A stretch of 64,000 bases of DNA from Prostheceraeus crozeri (Eukaryota; Platyhelminthes; Polycladida; Euryleptidae). The position numbers and the translations under genes are program-made. The stretch lies in assembly GCA_907163375.1 (NCBI GenBank), contig CAJQUW010009236.1, forward strand, positions 248,001-312,000, given 5' to 3'. The notes under the pieces are model-generated. The model was not told where the DNA came from and did no database searches. It saw nothing but the letters and a program-made list of their open reading frames with translations. The first letter of the stretch is position 1, and each line of letters starts with the position of its first letter. Below, in pieces: positions 1 through 10,527 of the stretch.

Positions 1-939
1 ACGAAATTGTGTAAAATCAAACACTTGTGTTAAAACGTTGCGTTTATGACGATCATTGATGGCATTCCCAAACCCTACCTTGCAATTGACGGCGTCTTTT
101 TGAAAGACATCAAACTTTTGGAGTCTCTCCCAAATTTTTATTACTAAATAGTAAATTTCATTTTACCGAGCCCGCCTGCAGAAAAAACCACGTTGTTTTG
201 TGAACAGCTGAGGAGAAGCTTGGAAAGAAAATGCTAGTTTGCTATAACAAACCATTGTTGCTGTACTAATGCTCCTTGGTGGATCTGGTTGATTATTTTA
301 CATTGTTAAATCTGAGATTACTTGAGTGCAAATAGTGACTAGATTTCTTGATGGTCACAATGATATGTCTTGATTCATTTAGATGTCGAATATTTTTGCA
401 CTTGGGTGGAATATTCTGAGCTGATTCTGAGCATGATTCCGTGCTACACAAGCGACAGCTTGTTGGATTGAATCCAAATGGGCTGTCAAAGATTTGCCTG
501 ATATTCTGATGTCTGAATGACATTTACTCGTCTGTCATGCATATGGGAGATCTCAAATATCAGTGCGTTGTTCTTCTCAATGAGTAGGGAGTATTTTTTG
601 ATACCTACCGTAACTGAAGATTTGGATCGTGCGTAGTGTTTTAATTGTTTTGCTATTGTCGATGAACTTATTACTCATGTTCAAAATAACGTATGTTTTG
701 TTTTGATTTTCTGGATGGAAATTTATTTCACTCATGAAAAATGCTAGGTTTCCACAAGTCAACCTGAACATCTGAAATTTTCTTCTAAGCATTTTTATTT
801 TGAGTGTGACGTAGGACTAGATGCGTGACTTGTGGCAGAAATGAGAAGTCCTGTTTTGATGGTCCAAAGAAACCGAGTAGGGGCCTAACTGATAGTAAAG
901 AGTAACATCACGGTGAACAGGAGACTGTAAGTCATATTT

Positions 940-1096
940 GTTGAATGAAATTTTCTCACCTTTTTTACTTTTCGCGTTAAGTCAAAAAGTTGAAATTAAA
1001 ATATATGTACAACCCTTGTACATATGCTTTTACCTTAAACTTTTTAACATAACGCGAAAAATATAGGAGAGAAAGTTTCAAGAATTTTTATTCAAC
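940..1096. repeat. Foldback (MITE-like) element
   Basis: The two halves are imperfect reverse complements over roughly 75 nt each. The outer ends read TTGAATGAAATTTTCTC and, inverted, TTGAATAAAAATTC. Both halves contain TTTTCGCGTTA and the centre is TATGTACAACCCTTGTACATA. No coding capacity is present. It looks like an old small non-autonomous DNA transposon, and the superfamily is not determinable. Confidence 0.6.
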
Positions 1097-1218
1097 CAAG
1101 ATAATAAAAACTTCCAGAATTTTAGAGCGACTTATACATGACGAAATAGCGATGACTTTCGTTCAGTCAAGTTATTCATTTTGCAGTCGATTGACATATC
1201 TTTGACAAAATAGAAAAT

Positions 1219-1340
1219 GTCACCTCCCCCATGCGTGGATCTTAGTCAGTGCTGGCGTAGTCCTATAATTTTATTTAAGGTGCTCTTTTTTTTAGTCCAG
1301 ATGCCTTTCCTACTTATTTCTAAAGACACTTTCGAGATCT
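1219..1340 (+). repeat. Dispersed repeat, copy A
   Basis: It shares an ordered series of blocks with 10112-10240. These are GTCACC..CTCCCCATGC, then GTGCTG.C.TAGTC, then a T-rich run followed by TAG.CC.GATGCC..TCCT. The two copies are clearly diverged. It is probably a SINE or the 3' end of a LINE, and no pol III boxes are clear. Confidence 0.5.
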
Positions 1341-3080
1341 AACAATGGAGGAATGGTGCTGTGTTTCCAATTTATTTTCCTTTTTCATAGGCTTTTGCTA
1401 TGAAATGCAAATTCAAAATATATACTATGTAGGTGACTGATTGAAGGCTTTATTCGAAGACTTGGAGGATCTTAGTTCTAGTAGTGTCCTAGTCGCAGTC
1501 CTATCACAGAGATGTGAACTTTTCCTATTTCACAGGATGACCTGATTTCCAGACAGCTTTGATGACTTCTAAAAAATCAAAATGATGTAATATGCAATAA
1601 ATATTTGGGGTTTAAGATGGAAGGAGTGGGTTTTTTGAGTGGAAACTTCATCTTGCCAACGCTCGAACGCACAATATTGAGCCCAAATAAGATGCTTTAG
1701 AAGTAACTTTTAAAATACTTGCTAGCTATCTCGACTCCAACTTTCTAGCACTTGATACAGGCCTATGTGTAAGTATATTGACAACTAGGTTTTATTTTTT
1801 GAACGGAGGAATTGGTCTTTGACTGAGTAATTATGGCAGAAATAGGCTTTAGTCCAGGACCTTCACTTTTTATAGCAGTGGAGCGTCACTGTGGATGTCA
1901 GCAACCTGGAGGGGATCCACTAGTAAGGCATTTGATATCAGCATCTTGAGGGCGCTCCTTGCTGAATCAATTGACAAAGGACTACCATATTTCTCAAAAA
2001 AAAAGAAATCATGCACAAACGCCACAAAATTGAGTGAAGTAACGATCAGTGAAGTAACGATTCGATTCCAACAAGATTTTCGATAGTAAGGGCCGACTTT
2101 TGACAATGACTGTATGAAAAGATTTTGTTATTCAAATTTTTCTATTTATTCCATACTTTCAGTCAGATGTCTTTACATCTCCGCTATGCCTACATTGCCA
2201 AAGAGTGCAAAATTTTAGTTGGATATTTTTGTCAGTCCTTCGAATCTTTTATATCCTGACTTAGTCAAACGTTTTATTTGACCTACGGTTTCATTGATGT
2301 GTGAATGTACCCTTATAGGAGATCAATATTTCGGCGGTTGTTCACCTTCAAAAATTTCTGAGAACTAGTTGATTTTCGATAAACCTTCCTCAATATGATT
2401 CCGAAAGAAATCACAATTGTCCTCTATTATCGCGGATTCAGCCTATTTCCACTAAGCTTGAGTGAACCAAATCTGAGACGGAGTGGTTATTCCGACGGAA
2501 AATGACGTGCGAATAGCCAATTTAATATAGTGAGGTTAATCACACGTGCCTTCGCGTCTTAATCGGTACATGGGGCTTGCTCACGCATCGCTGCTTGGAA
2601 ATAACTGGGCCACTGATGCGCGGTTATTCGTTTGAATAATTATCTCATTCCAATCCGTTGTTGGCACGCAAAGCGTTGTGCAAGGTACTACTTCTCATCA
2701 CAAAATTCTTTATTTCCATTTTTTCTCTGTTCAAAATGGGCGTTATATACTCACGACAGTTCACAAGCGTCCTCTTTAACTAGATTATCCTTTGTGACAC
2801 CTCGACGTTTGCTGTGGTGAAGCAGTGATGCACTTCACAGCACTCCAGAGGTCCTATCGGTACTCGATCGTTTTAGATCTGATACCTCAGCTTCTTGGAA
2901 TCTCGTGGTATTCACTCGAATTCTCCTGATTTGCCGTCAACAAATACGAATCATGTTTCTGTTAATGCAGTTCTCTCCTGAGCAATTGTAGCCGGAAAAT
3001 ATTGTAGCAGGCGACAAAACGAAGAATATCGAGCCGCATGTAACTTTTTCATTGTGGATGTCTGATTCCGTAACTACCCG

Positions 3081-3106
3081 GAGTTTCACTGTATTAAGTG
3101 AAACTC
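3081..3106. other. Perfect 10-bp hairpin
   Basis: GAGTTTCACT is followed six bases later by its exact reverse complement AGTGAAACTC. Outside the stem, CCG and CGG could extend pairing past a two-base bulge. It does not match the histone 3' stem-loop consensus, and no function is assigned. Confidence 0.5.
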
Positions 3107-3420
3107 TACGGAAAATCTGAAAGGCTATTCAAAAAGTGTAACTTGTTGTCACCTGTGTTTTTCCAAGAGAAGCAAATCGATTTCTTTATTAATGGAGATT
3201 GGAAGGTGTTTTTATGTCATATATGATAGTTATAGATCATACCTTTGACTGCTTTCAGTCTCTTAAGTCCATAGATATTGCTACTTGTATGCCCAGCAAT
3301 ATGTAATTCATTTACTTATCCTTTCAAAGGTTAACCAATTTGACTTCTTGGCAGTTTTGAAACTCCAAGAATTTCCTTTAATTCGAGGTATTTTATTGGG
3401 TCGATTAATACGTAATATGG

Positions 3421-3606
3421 TGTGGAGAATACCAAAATACGTGAGTTGAGTTAAGACGTCTGTATATTTCCGTAGGTACGAGTGTGTGGGATGTCAGTCT
3501 CGCTGGCGAGATGTTTTTGTCCGCTAGCGAGCAGTGACATAATGGGGAAAACATAAACGCATAGGGAAGAGTAGGAGAGAGAGGGAAAGAGACCACAATA
3601 GCCACA
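3421..3606 (-). repeat. 3' LTR of the gypsy element
   Basis: This is a direct repeat of 7543-7727 with TG...CA ends (TGTGGAGAAT to AGCCACA). It lies downstream of the integrase region in the element's own orientation and is followed on the plus strand by the polypurine tract. Confidence 0.92.
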
Positions 3607-3610
3607 ATTG

Positions 3611-3621
3611 TCCCCCCCCCT
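3611..3621 (-). other. Polypurine tract of the gypsy element
   Basis: On the minus strand a run of nine G residues flanked by A lies four bases inside the 3' LTR. That is the place where LTR elements prime plus-strand DNA synthesis. Confidence 0.7.
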
Positions 3622-6600
3622 AAGAAGGCGGAGCCTAAGAGAAGGTCACACGCTTTCGCAAAACACGAATTGTAGGCCTACTGTCAGGGGAAGATTAATC
3701 GAAGGCGGCATTTCGTTCTTCATTGGTAGTAACAAATTTTTGAAGCGGAATTTTTGGTAACCTTGGAGGTGGAGCCGTAGGATGAAACGCGGCAGGTTTC
3801 AGTCTTTCCAGGGCTACCTGGTCAGTAGACCCGTCAGGCTTCTCGATCACGAAGAAATGAGGAAGGCGCTGCACGACTTTAAAAGGACCAGCATAAGGTG
3901 CTTCTAAAGGTCGGACCCGGTCAATTAGAATCCACACATGAGAGCAATCAGTTAAAGATGTTGGGATAGCCGGTTTCACAGATCGGTGATGATGGCCGTA
4001 AGAGAGTGAGCTGAAGTCTATCTGCGACATGTGACGGGCAAGAGTCTCAACATACTTTGTCGAAAATTCTTGCTTCTGTTTGCCGTCAGTCAGAATTTGT
4101 TGTGGCATCAGTAAAACATTGCCATTGACTGCAGTGAATGGAGAAATCCCATCTACTGAGGGCAAACAACGGAAAGCCAGGAGAACAATTGGAAATGAAG
4201 ATAACCAGTCTTTCTTTCTAGCTATGAGAGAAGATTTAAGACTTCGATGAGCGCGTTCAATCATGCCGTTGGATTGAGGCCGGTATGCTGTTGTCCGGAT
4301 ACGATGGAAACCAATGAGGGTGGACAGTTCTTGAAAAAGTTCGGATTCAAACTGACGCCCCAGAGGAACCCCGAAGCTAGAAACCCAAGTGTTCATAAAC
4401 TTCTGAGCGATGTCTGTGCAGAAATATATGACGTTGGAGCAGCTTCGAGCCAACGTGTAGCTCGATCGATGAAAGTGACAAGATATCGATACTGTGGAGT
4501 ACTCATGTCTGAATCTGATTTGGAGGGTTGAAGAGGTCCGACTATGTCCATGTGAACTTTTTCAAATCGAGAAGTTGCAGGAAGTTCGAATTGAGAGATG
4601 GCAGTCTTAGTATGCTTATGTATTTTAGCTTGTTGGCAGGACAAGCATTCGCGGCACCAAGTTTTTATATCCTTCTCCATAAAAGGCCACATGTAGCGTG
4701 CTTTGATCAGGCGGTTTGTTGCTGTGATACCAGGATGGGAAAGTTGATGAAGTTGATCGAATATAGGCTTTCGGCAGAGTGCGGGCAGAAACGGGCGTGG
4801 AGCAACCATTGAAAGATCACAAAGTATGTTGTTTCCACTCGCGAGGGTGTGTGGCTTCAGAGAAGTTTGGCTAGAAACTTCAGCGTCGTTCTTTTGATGA
4901 AGGGTGATTGTTTCTAGATCAAAGATGTGTGAGCGGACAGCATTGACGCGTGACAGGGCATCGGCGACAACATTTTCGGCATCAATGATGAATCTTGCAC
5001 TTCCGACGTATTCGAGGAGGAAGGAGAGCTGTCGCTGTTGCCTGTCGCTCTTGGCCGGTACAGTACTTGAAAATGCAGTAACAAGGGGCTTGAGATCAGA
5101 GAAGAGAACACACTGCCGACCTTCAATGATCGGTTTGAAATGATGTACTGCCAAGTATGCAGCTAAGAGTTCACGATCATAGGTTGAGTAACGTTGCTGA
5201 GGTGGATTCAATTTCTTGGAGAAAAATCCAACTGGAGCAGGAGAACCGGACTGAATCTGGTGCAAGGCGGCGCCAACTGAGTGTTGGGAAGTATCGGTGA
5301 CCAGCTGAAAGTAGTGAGATTCCGGATCGGTGTCGAAGTGATACTGACGAGGCTAAGGAGTCTTTAGTGTCAGTAAAGGCTTTTAGAATTTCATCTGTCC
5401 ATTCAAATTTAGATGGATCACCTTGAGAAATAGTTAGCAGATCAAAGAGAGGGGCAGGTAGTTCGGCATATTTAGGAATGAATCGACGATAAAATCCAAT
5501 CATGCCAAGGTAACGGCGAAGTGCGTTTGAATTTTGAGGCGTTGGGTAGTTCTGTATCTCGGACGATCGATCAGTTAATGAAGAAACACCTTCTTTAGAA
5601 ATATCAAAGCCGAGGAAATCAACAGAGGATTTGGCGAATGAACACTTCTTGAACGAAACACGAATGCGATTTCGAGCGAGGATATCAAAAACCGTCTGGA
5701 GATGTTTGCGATGCTGCTCCTTAGATTCAGAAGCAATCAAAATGTCATCAATATGAATGAATACAAAATCTAGTTCGTGGAAAAGGTTATCCATGTAACG
5801 TTGAAAAGTTTGTGCAGCATTTTGTAATCCAAATGGCAGGAACAAATACTCAAAGAGTCCGAATAGTGTGGTGATGGTTGTCTTAGGAATATCAGCAGGT
5901 GAAAGGGGTATTTGATTGTAGGCGCGAACCAAATCAATGACACTGAACACTGATTTACCATGTAGATTTAAACTGAACATGTTGATAGTGGGAATTGGAT
6001 ATCTATCCGGCTTAGTTATAGAATTCAGCGCACGATAATCACCGACCGGTCTCCATCCGTCAGCAGTCTTTTTCGGGACGAGGTGAAGAGGAGAAGCCCA
6101 TGAACTATTTGAGGGGCGAATGTTACCTTCGTTGAGAAGCGTCTGGAATTCACGCTTCGCGACCAGCAGTTTTTCCAAGTTCAGCTAACGCGGCCGAGAA
6201 AAGACTGGGCAAGCATTATCTGTGTCGATCACGTGTAGTGTTGGACTCACAGGCGCGCGCGCGTCAACCACAGGATCGGATCTCAGGCGTGTAACGTAGT
6301 CTGCTAAGATGCTGTGAATCGCAGCAGGCAGTCTGGGAATATCCATTGAGATGACGTAAATGGTCCGTATTGAGGTAGTAGGAGCGTCAAGCAGGCGCGC
6401 TCGTAGGGAAGTTTCAGTGTCAAGGAGCGTGCGCGAGTTAAGATCAATCATCAGACGATGATGTTTAATGAAATCTGCGCCAAGGATCGGTTGTGAGACG
6501 TCAGCAATAATAAAGGTCCATCGGTAGGAGCGACGTAAGGCTGGCAATGAAAATGGAATATTCAATTCACCATGCACGTGAATGCGTATGCCATCTGCTG

Positions 6601-7542
6601 TAGTAAGACACACGTTTGAGGGATGAAGGCGAGCGTGAGTCACAGTTCTGAGAGGCAGGAGGGAAACCGAGACACCACTATCGACTAGCAGTGAAACTTT
6701 GCGAGATGCAGGAAAAATAGCTGCGACCTCAAGAATAGGCGGCAGATGATCGGTCGCTACACACACCTGTCTTTCTAGTTTCCCGGTGTCGGAGAAGCCG
6801 GGCGAGAAGAATTCTGGAGAGAACAACAAGATTTGTTAGGCCACTTACACCATGGCTTACAGTACTTCGCACGTTGGCCGAAGTATAAGTGAGAACGACA
6901 TACTTGAGGCCGTTGGTCGGGATGAAAAGGTAGAACACTCAACGGGACTCCTTACTTTCGAATAGTTCCACCCATACGGTCATGTCCATAAAGTCGAATT
7001 GGCGATTTCTCACCCCGAATGGCAAAAACGGTTTCCTTGTTGAGGAGAGGTATGAGCTCGTCAGCTAGGGAACCAAGTTGTTGTAGACTTAGAGATTTTT
7101 GTGACGCGATGAACAGGTGTAATGCTATCTGGGAGGGCTTGCAGGAACTTGTGTCGAACTAGGTCGTCTCCAATCCCAAGTTTTCCAGCAGTTCTAGAGA
7201 TTTCGTTAAGAAATGCTGAAGGGCGGCCATGTAAGGTCGACGTCGAAATAAGTTTCTCGAACAGTTCGGGTTTTGTACGTTCGTGCTCGGCGAGAATAGC
7301 TGACTTGAGAATATTGAAGTCTTTGGAATCGAGTACTTCGGGTGAAAGGGTAGCGATGAGATCTGGAGGAAGAGCAGCGAGGGCATGGAAATAGCGAGTA
7401 CCCGAGTTAGAAATGCGTGCTATATGAAACTGCGCTTCGAGTATTTGAAACCAGGACGACGCGGTCTCAGTAGAAAATTTTGGAGACTTAACACCGATAT
7501 GATGAACAGCGGATGCAGATTCTTCCATAGGGCTCATCAATT

Positions 7543-7727
7543 TGTGGAGAATACCGAAATACGTGAGTTGAGTTAAGACGTCTGTATATTTCCGTAGGTA
7601 CGTGAGTGTGTGTGTCAGTTTCGCTGGCGAGATGTTTTTGTCCGCTAGCGAGCAGTGACACAATGGGGAAAACATAAACGCATAGGGAAGAGTAGGAGAG
7701 AGAGGGAAAGAGACCACAATAGCCACA
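7543..7727 (-). repeat. 5' LTR of the gypsy element
   Basis: This is the mate of 3421-3606 at about 97% identity. The bases just inside it (minus-strand TTGATGAGCCC) loosely resemble a tRNA-Trp primer site (TGGTGACCCC), as CsRn1-group elements use, but the match is too weak to assert. The gag region begins almost immediately inside. Confidence 0.92.
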
Positions 7728-8416
7728 ATACCATGGGTCGATCGGAAAGCTACAAACAATATAGAGATCTTCCTGTTTTATTTAACATAGGAGCCTTCCC
7801 CTACCTTAACTTCTATTAAAGTATTGTAAAGCTGAGAAAGCATTAGGAGACTGACGTATGATTATAATGCAAGTATCTCACGAAGGGACCAATCAACTTA
7901 TACCTATATGATACACTGGTATATGGTACAATTTATGATAGATTATATATTATAGATTTGTTTCGTGTGATACCCGAATTTTAAAGTATTGACTTGAATC
8001 ATATGAAATTCATGGTTTAGCATCTATGTAATGTGTGAACCTTGAAATGGTGGCATGCATTGCTTTAACTCGCTCGTTTCCGCTTTTTTATATTTTAACT
8101 TCTCAAATATTTGAGGATCACGAATTTTGCAGATATTTGCGATGCTAAACTAATCAGATGTACTGAGAAGTTACTTATGAGTGCTAAAGAAGATCGATCA
8201 TATTAATTTGTGCATAGAATGCAATTCATATAAGAAATAGCCTATAGAAAAATTATTTCTTTCATCGCAAAAAAGAAGATGCTGCTTTAAGTTAATTATG
8301 AATCATTATTATAAAAGAAATCACTTTAAAGTTGCTATTTTGATGTATTTGTGAAATTGTGTTATTCAGTTCTATTTATCTTCAAGTATTTGAATAGACC
8401 CGGCATCATTGAATTA
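7728..8416. other. Gene-free AT-rich spacer
   Basis: Unique AT-rich DNA between the gypsy element and the Penelope-like relic. No coding region, RNA gene or repeat was recognised. Confidence 0.6.
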
Positions 8417-9096
8417 TCAGTTGTAGGAGCCAGGGTAAGCCAGATGGGCGGTTTTAATGTGAAGACATTTCAGTTTCTCTCATCTAATGCATTTGACATG
8501 CCATCTTCATGCATGATCACGTCATGAATTCTCTGACACAGAATGACACACATGACAATCGTACCGGTACCGGAACGTCTCAAGGAACACAAGAGGAATG
8601 TATGAAACTTTGCCACGTCGTTGGAGGTTGACAACCATGTAATGAACAGCGGCCACAATATCGACTGGGAGCGCTGTTAGACTCTTGATCGACGCATCGT
8701 CAAGGAATCCTTGTGGTCGATGAAACATGGAAGTGTCAACAAGGTTGATTGCGATACTGGATCGGTTATGACAGAAGTTCCTTGAGACTTGATCACTCCC
8801 GCTTTCAACGTTCTTTTTCTGCTCACTTTTTAGACGTTAATTTCATTTTACTTTTGTCATGTACTAAGTATTATTAGTTTTAACGTATTATTGTGATGTC
8901 TTAGTCTTAGATATGTAGATGTATCTCTTGTGAATCTCTGACTTTTCATGAACGATTGCCCTGTGTGTCATTTTGTGTCAGCGAATTCACAACGTGATCA
9001 TGCATGCGCGTGGCATGTCAAATACACTGGATGAGGGAAAATGAAATTTTTTCACATTAAAACCGCCATCTGCTTTACCCTGGTTCCTACAACTGA
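8417..9096 (+). mobile_element. Penelope-like relic with inverted ends
   Basis: The outer 146 bp (8417-8562) and 145 bp (8952-9096) are reverse complements at roughly 80-85% identity. The element is bordered by TA on both sides (8415-8416, 9097-9098). Between the arms, one plus-strand frame (8570-8833) reads like the second half of a GIY-YIG endonuclease as found in Penelope-like elements: RLKEHKRN, then HVMNSGHNIDW, LDRRIVKES, and DTGSVMTE. A few in-frame stops interrupt it. The reverse transcriptase and the GIY-YIG start are gone. The layout is the same as in the better-kept Penelope-like copy at 23229-24824, with an inverted piece of the 3' end placed in front of a 5'-truncated copy. An alternative reading is a DNA-transposon MITE that captured this fragment. 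Confidence 0.7.
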
Positions 9097-9129
9097 TAGG
9101 TATCTTCAAGCATGATTGCAAAGCAAGGA

Positions 9130-9815
9130 ATATTTGCAATCACCCAAAGAATCAAGCAAATAGGAACTTACTTGCTTGTACTTGAATGCGCTTGACCACC
9201 TCAAGTGATCGTGGCGGTCCTGGGCACGGACAAAGTCGGGCAGCGGGAAGGCGTCTTGCACTTGGGAAATCCATGTATAAGCCGCGATCGGCCGCGCGGG
9301 GACTCCAACCATGCGTCGAGGACCAGACGATGCTTCTAAAGTTTTTCTTGCTGGAATAGGCGGGTTGGAGTGAGCAACGTGGCCCAGAAGGCGAAATCGA
9401 CGTTAGCGAATGATGGTGGAGATTTTGCGTGGATTCCCGAACCTCGAGCAAACTTTTTCATTCGTGATGTGGTTGTACCAGCGAATACCTAGAATGTTGC
9501 GAAGACTGGAGCAGTGAAAAGCGTCAACACGCCGGGTTAGAGCAACCGGAAGTCGCTAAGTCTCACAGCCCGTAGAACGCAGGCATTCAATATTCGATGC
9601 TTCGTTGGGGCACAAACTTTTCTGCTTCGCCAAACTTTTGAATCGATTGAAAGCTGACCGAGCACAATTAAGAATTAATTTATTTCACTGTCTACCGTAC
9701 ATTCCCTAGAAATCCGGGTCCCGAGGTAGATGAAGTTGTCGGTCATTTCGATGCGGACTGAGTTCACTATCAGATCATTCGCTGGTGATGGTGTGCAACT
9801 AGGAAAAAACACAAA
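9130..9815 (-). mobile_element. 5'-truncated LINE reverse-transcriptase relic
   Basis: The minus strand reads the C-terminal part of a LINE ORF2. In order it shows NDLIVNSVRIE, NFIYLGTRIS, DSEIN, ARSAFNRFKSLAKQKSL, GCET, RRVDAFHCSSLRNILGIRWY, RRFRLLGHVAHSNPP and an RAQDRHDHLRW end. That is the thumb and post-RT region common to RTE/CR1/Jockey-type elements. The piece is markedly GC-richer than its surroundings. There is at least one frameshift near 9670 and in-frame stops, including one just after GCET where a Trp is usual. The endonuclease and most of the RT are missing. Subfamily is not determined. Confidence 0.8.
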
Positions 9816-10111
9816 AATGATTACTTAAATGCGCCATTACCACTTATAAAAAATGATGAGCAGTTTTTGCCTAACATTTGAATTTCTGGCACTCTTTTCG
9901 ATATTCGTGGTGTAAAGGATGATCATGATGTGCTTCTCGTCTTCATATTTATAAACACTCATATTGAAGTGCCTCTAAAATTCTCATAGAATTGACCGTC
10001 CAATGGACCAACTTTTGGTGAAAAGTTTGAAAGTATGCTAAAACTAAAAGTAACAAGAGAGAAGATCGGGTGGCTTCGTTTTTAAGAGAATTGAATGAAT
10101 GATGGTTTAAC

Positions 10112-10240
10112 GTCACCACTCCCCATGCTGGGAGCTTGGACGGTGCTGACATAGTCAGAGTTTTATCTGTAGCATTGTGATATTTTTCTAGCCCGGATGC
10201 CCATCCTGATGACTTTCAATGACTCTCGGTGCTCGACCTC
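10112..10240 (+). repeat. Dispersed repeat, copy B
   Basis: It is the second copy of the repeat at 1219-1340, in the same orientation, with the blocks GTCACC.CTCCCCATGC, GTGCTGACATAGTC and CTAGCCCGGATGCCCATCCTG. The similarity may continue to about 10300. It lies about 250 bp upstream of the first recognised LSM4 exon. Confidence 0.5.
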
Positions 10241-10485
10241 TGTACCAAAAGATCGCTAGACCAAGCACTTAATCACTGTGCCAGGGAGATCACAAACGTG
10301 GACAAGATTAAAATGCATCAAGGTCTGAATCGCCGCCACTCCCAGCCTCGGCATAGATGAGGTTAATGAGGGGAACATGAGTAATCTTATACATGGCATG
10401 GATTCGGAAACTGATATTGCTGACACGATTTCTTGATAGCATGATTGAAGTGTGTTAACTAATAAAATCCATATCATCCTTTCAG

Positions 10486-10527
10486 TTACCGTTATCATTA
10501 CTGAAGACTGCGGTCAACCACCCTATG
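10486..10527 (+). CDS. LSM4: LSM4 exon (residues 2-15)
   Basis: It encodes [14 protein letters not shown]. The acceptor is TTTCAG at 10480-10485 and the donor is ATG|GTAAGT at 10528. The exon starts in phase 0 exactly at codon 2 of the conserved LSM4 N-terminus, and no in-frame ATG lies just upstream. The initiator Met must therefore come from another exon. Confidence 0.93.

Larger units (their letters stand above)
1..3420. other. Gene-free left flank
   Basis: No coding region is recognised here. The stretch holds a foldback at 940-1096, a dispersed repeat at 1219-1340 and a perfect hairpin at 3081-3106. A somewhat GC-richer patch near 1880-2080 is open on both strands for about 60-78 codons but resembles no family I know. 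A 15-bp direct duplication (GTGAAGTAACGATC) lies near 2034-2063. The rest is unique AT-rich DNA. Confidence 0.6.
3421..7727 (-). mobile_element. Ty3/gypsy LTR retrotransposon, broken
   Basis: About 4.3 kb on the minus strand, flanked by two direct LTRs of about 185 bp that begin TGTGG and end GCCACA. The parts run in normal Ty3/gypsy order on the minus strand: gag (about 7540-7060), an aspartic protease region with a VDSG motif (about 6700-6500), reverse transcriptase (about 6130-5400), RNase H (about 5260-5000) and integrase with an HHCC-type zinc domain and catalytic core (about 4850-4100). A polypurine tract lies beside the 3' LTR. The gag starts very close to the 5' LTR, and the overall layout recalls the CsRn1-like group, although that placement is inference. 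The LTRs are about 97% identical, so insertion was fairly recent. The copy is broken in several places (roughly four to six) and is treated as a fossil. No clear target-site duplication is visible. Confidence 0.93.

Noticed and set aside
3081-3106. Histone mRNA 3' stem-loop
   Set aside because: Stem and loop do not match the GGCUCUUUUCAGAGCC-type consensus, and no histone gene is near.
7921-7931. LSM4 Met exon at ATG|GTACAA
   Set aside because: The donor is poor, no promoter-like context is present and the gypsy element lies just upstream. Support is too weak.
8470-8728. Minus-strand protein from two overlapping open frames
   Set aside because: The plus strand in the same place shows clear GIY-YIG family wording, so these are shadows.
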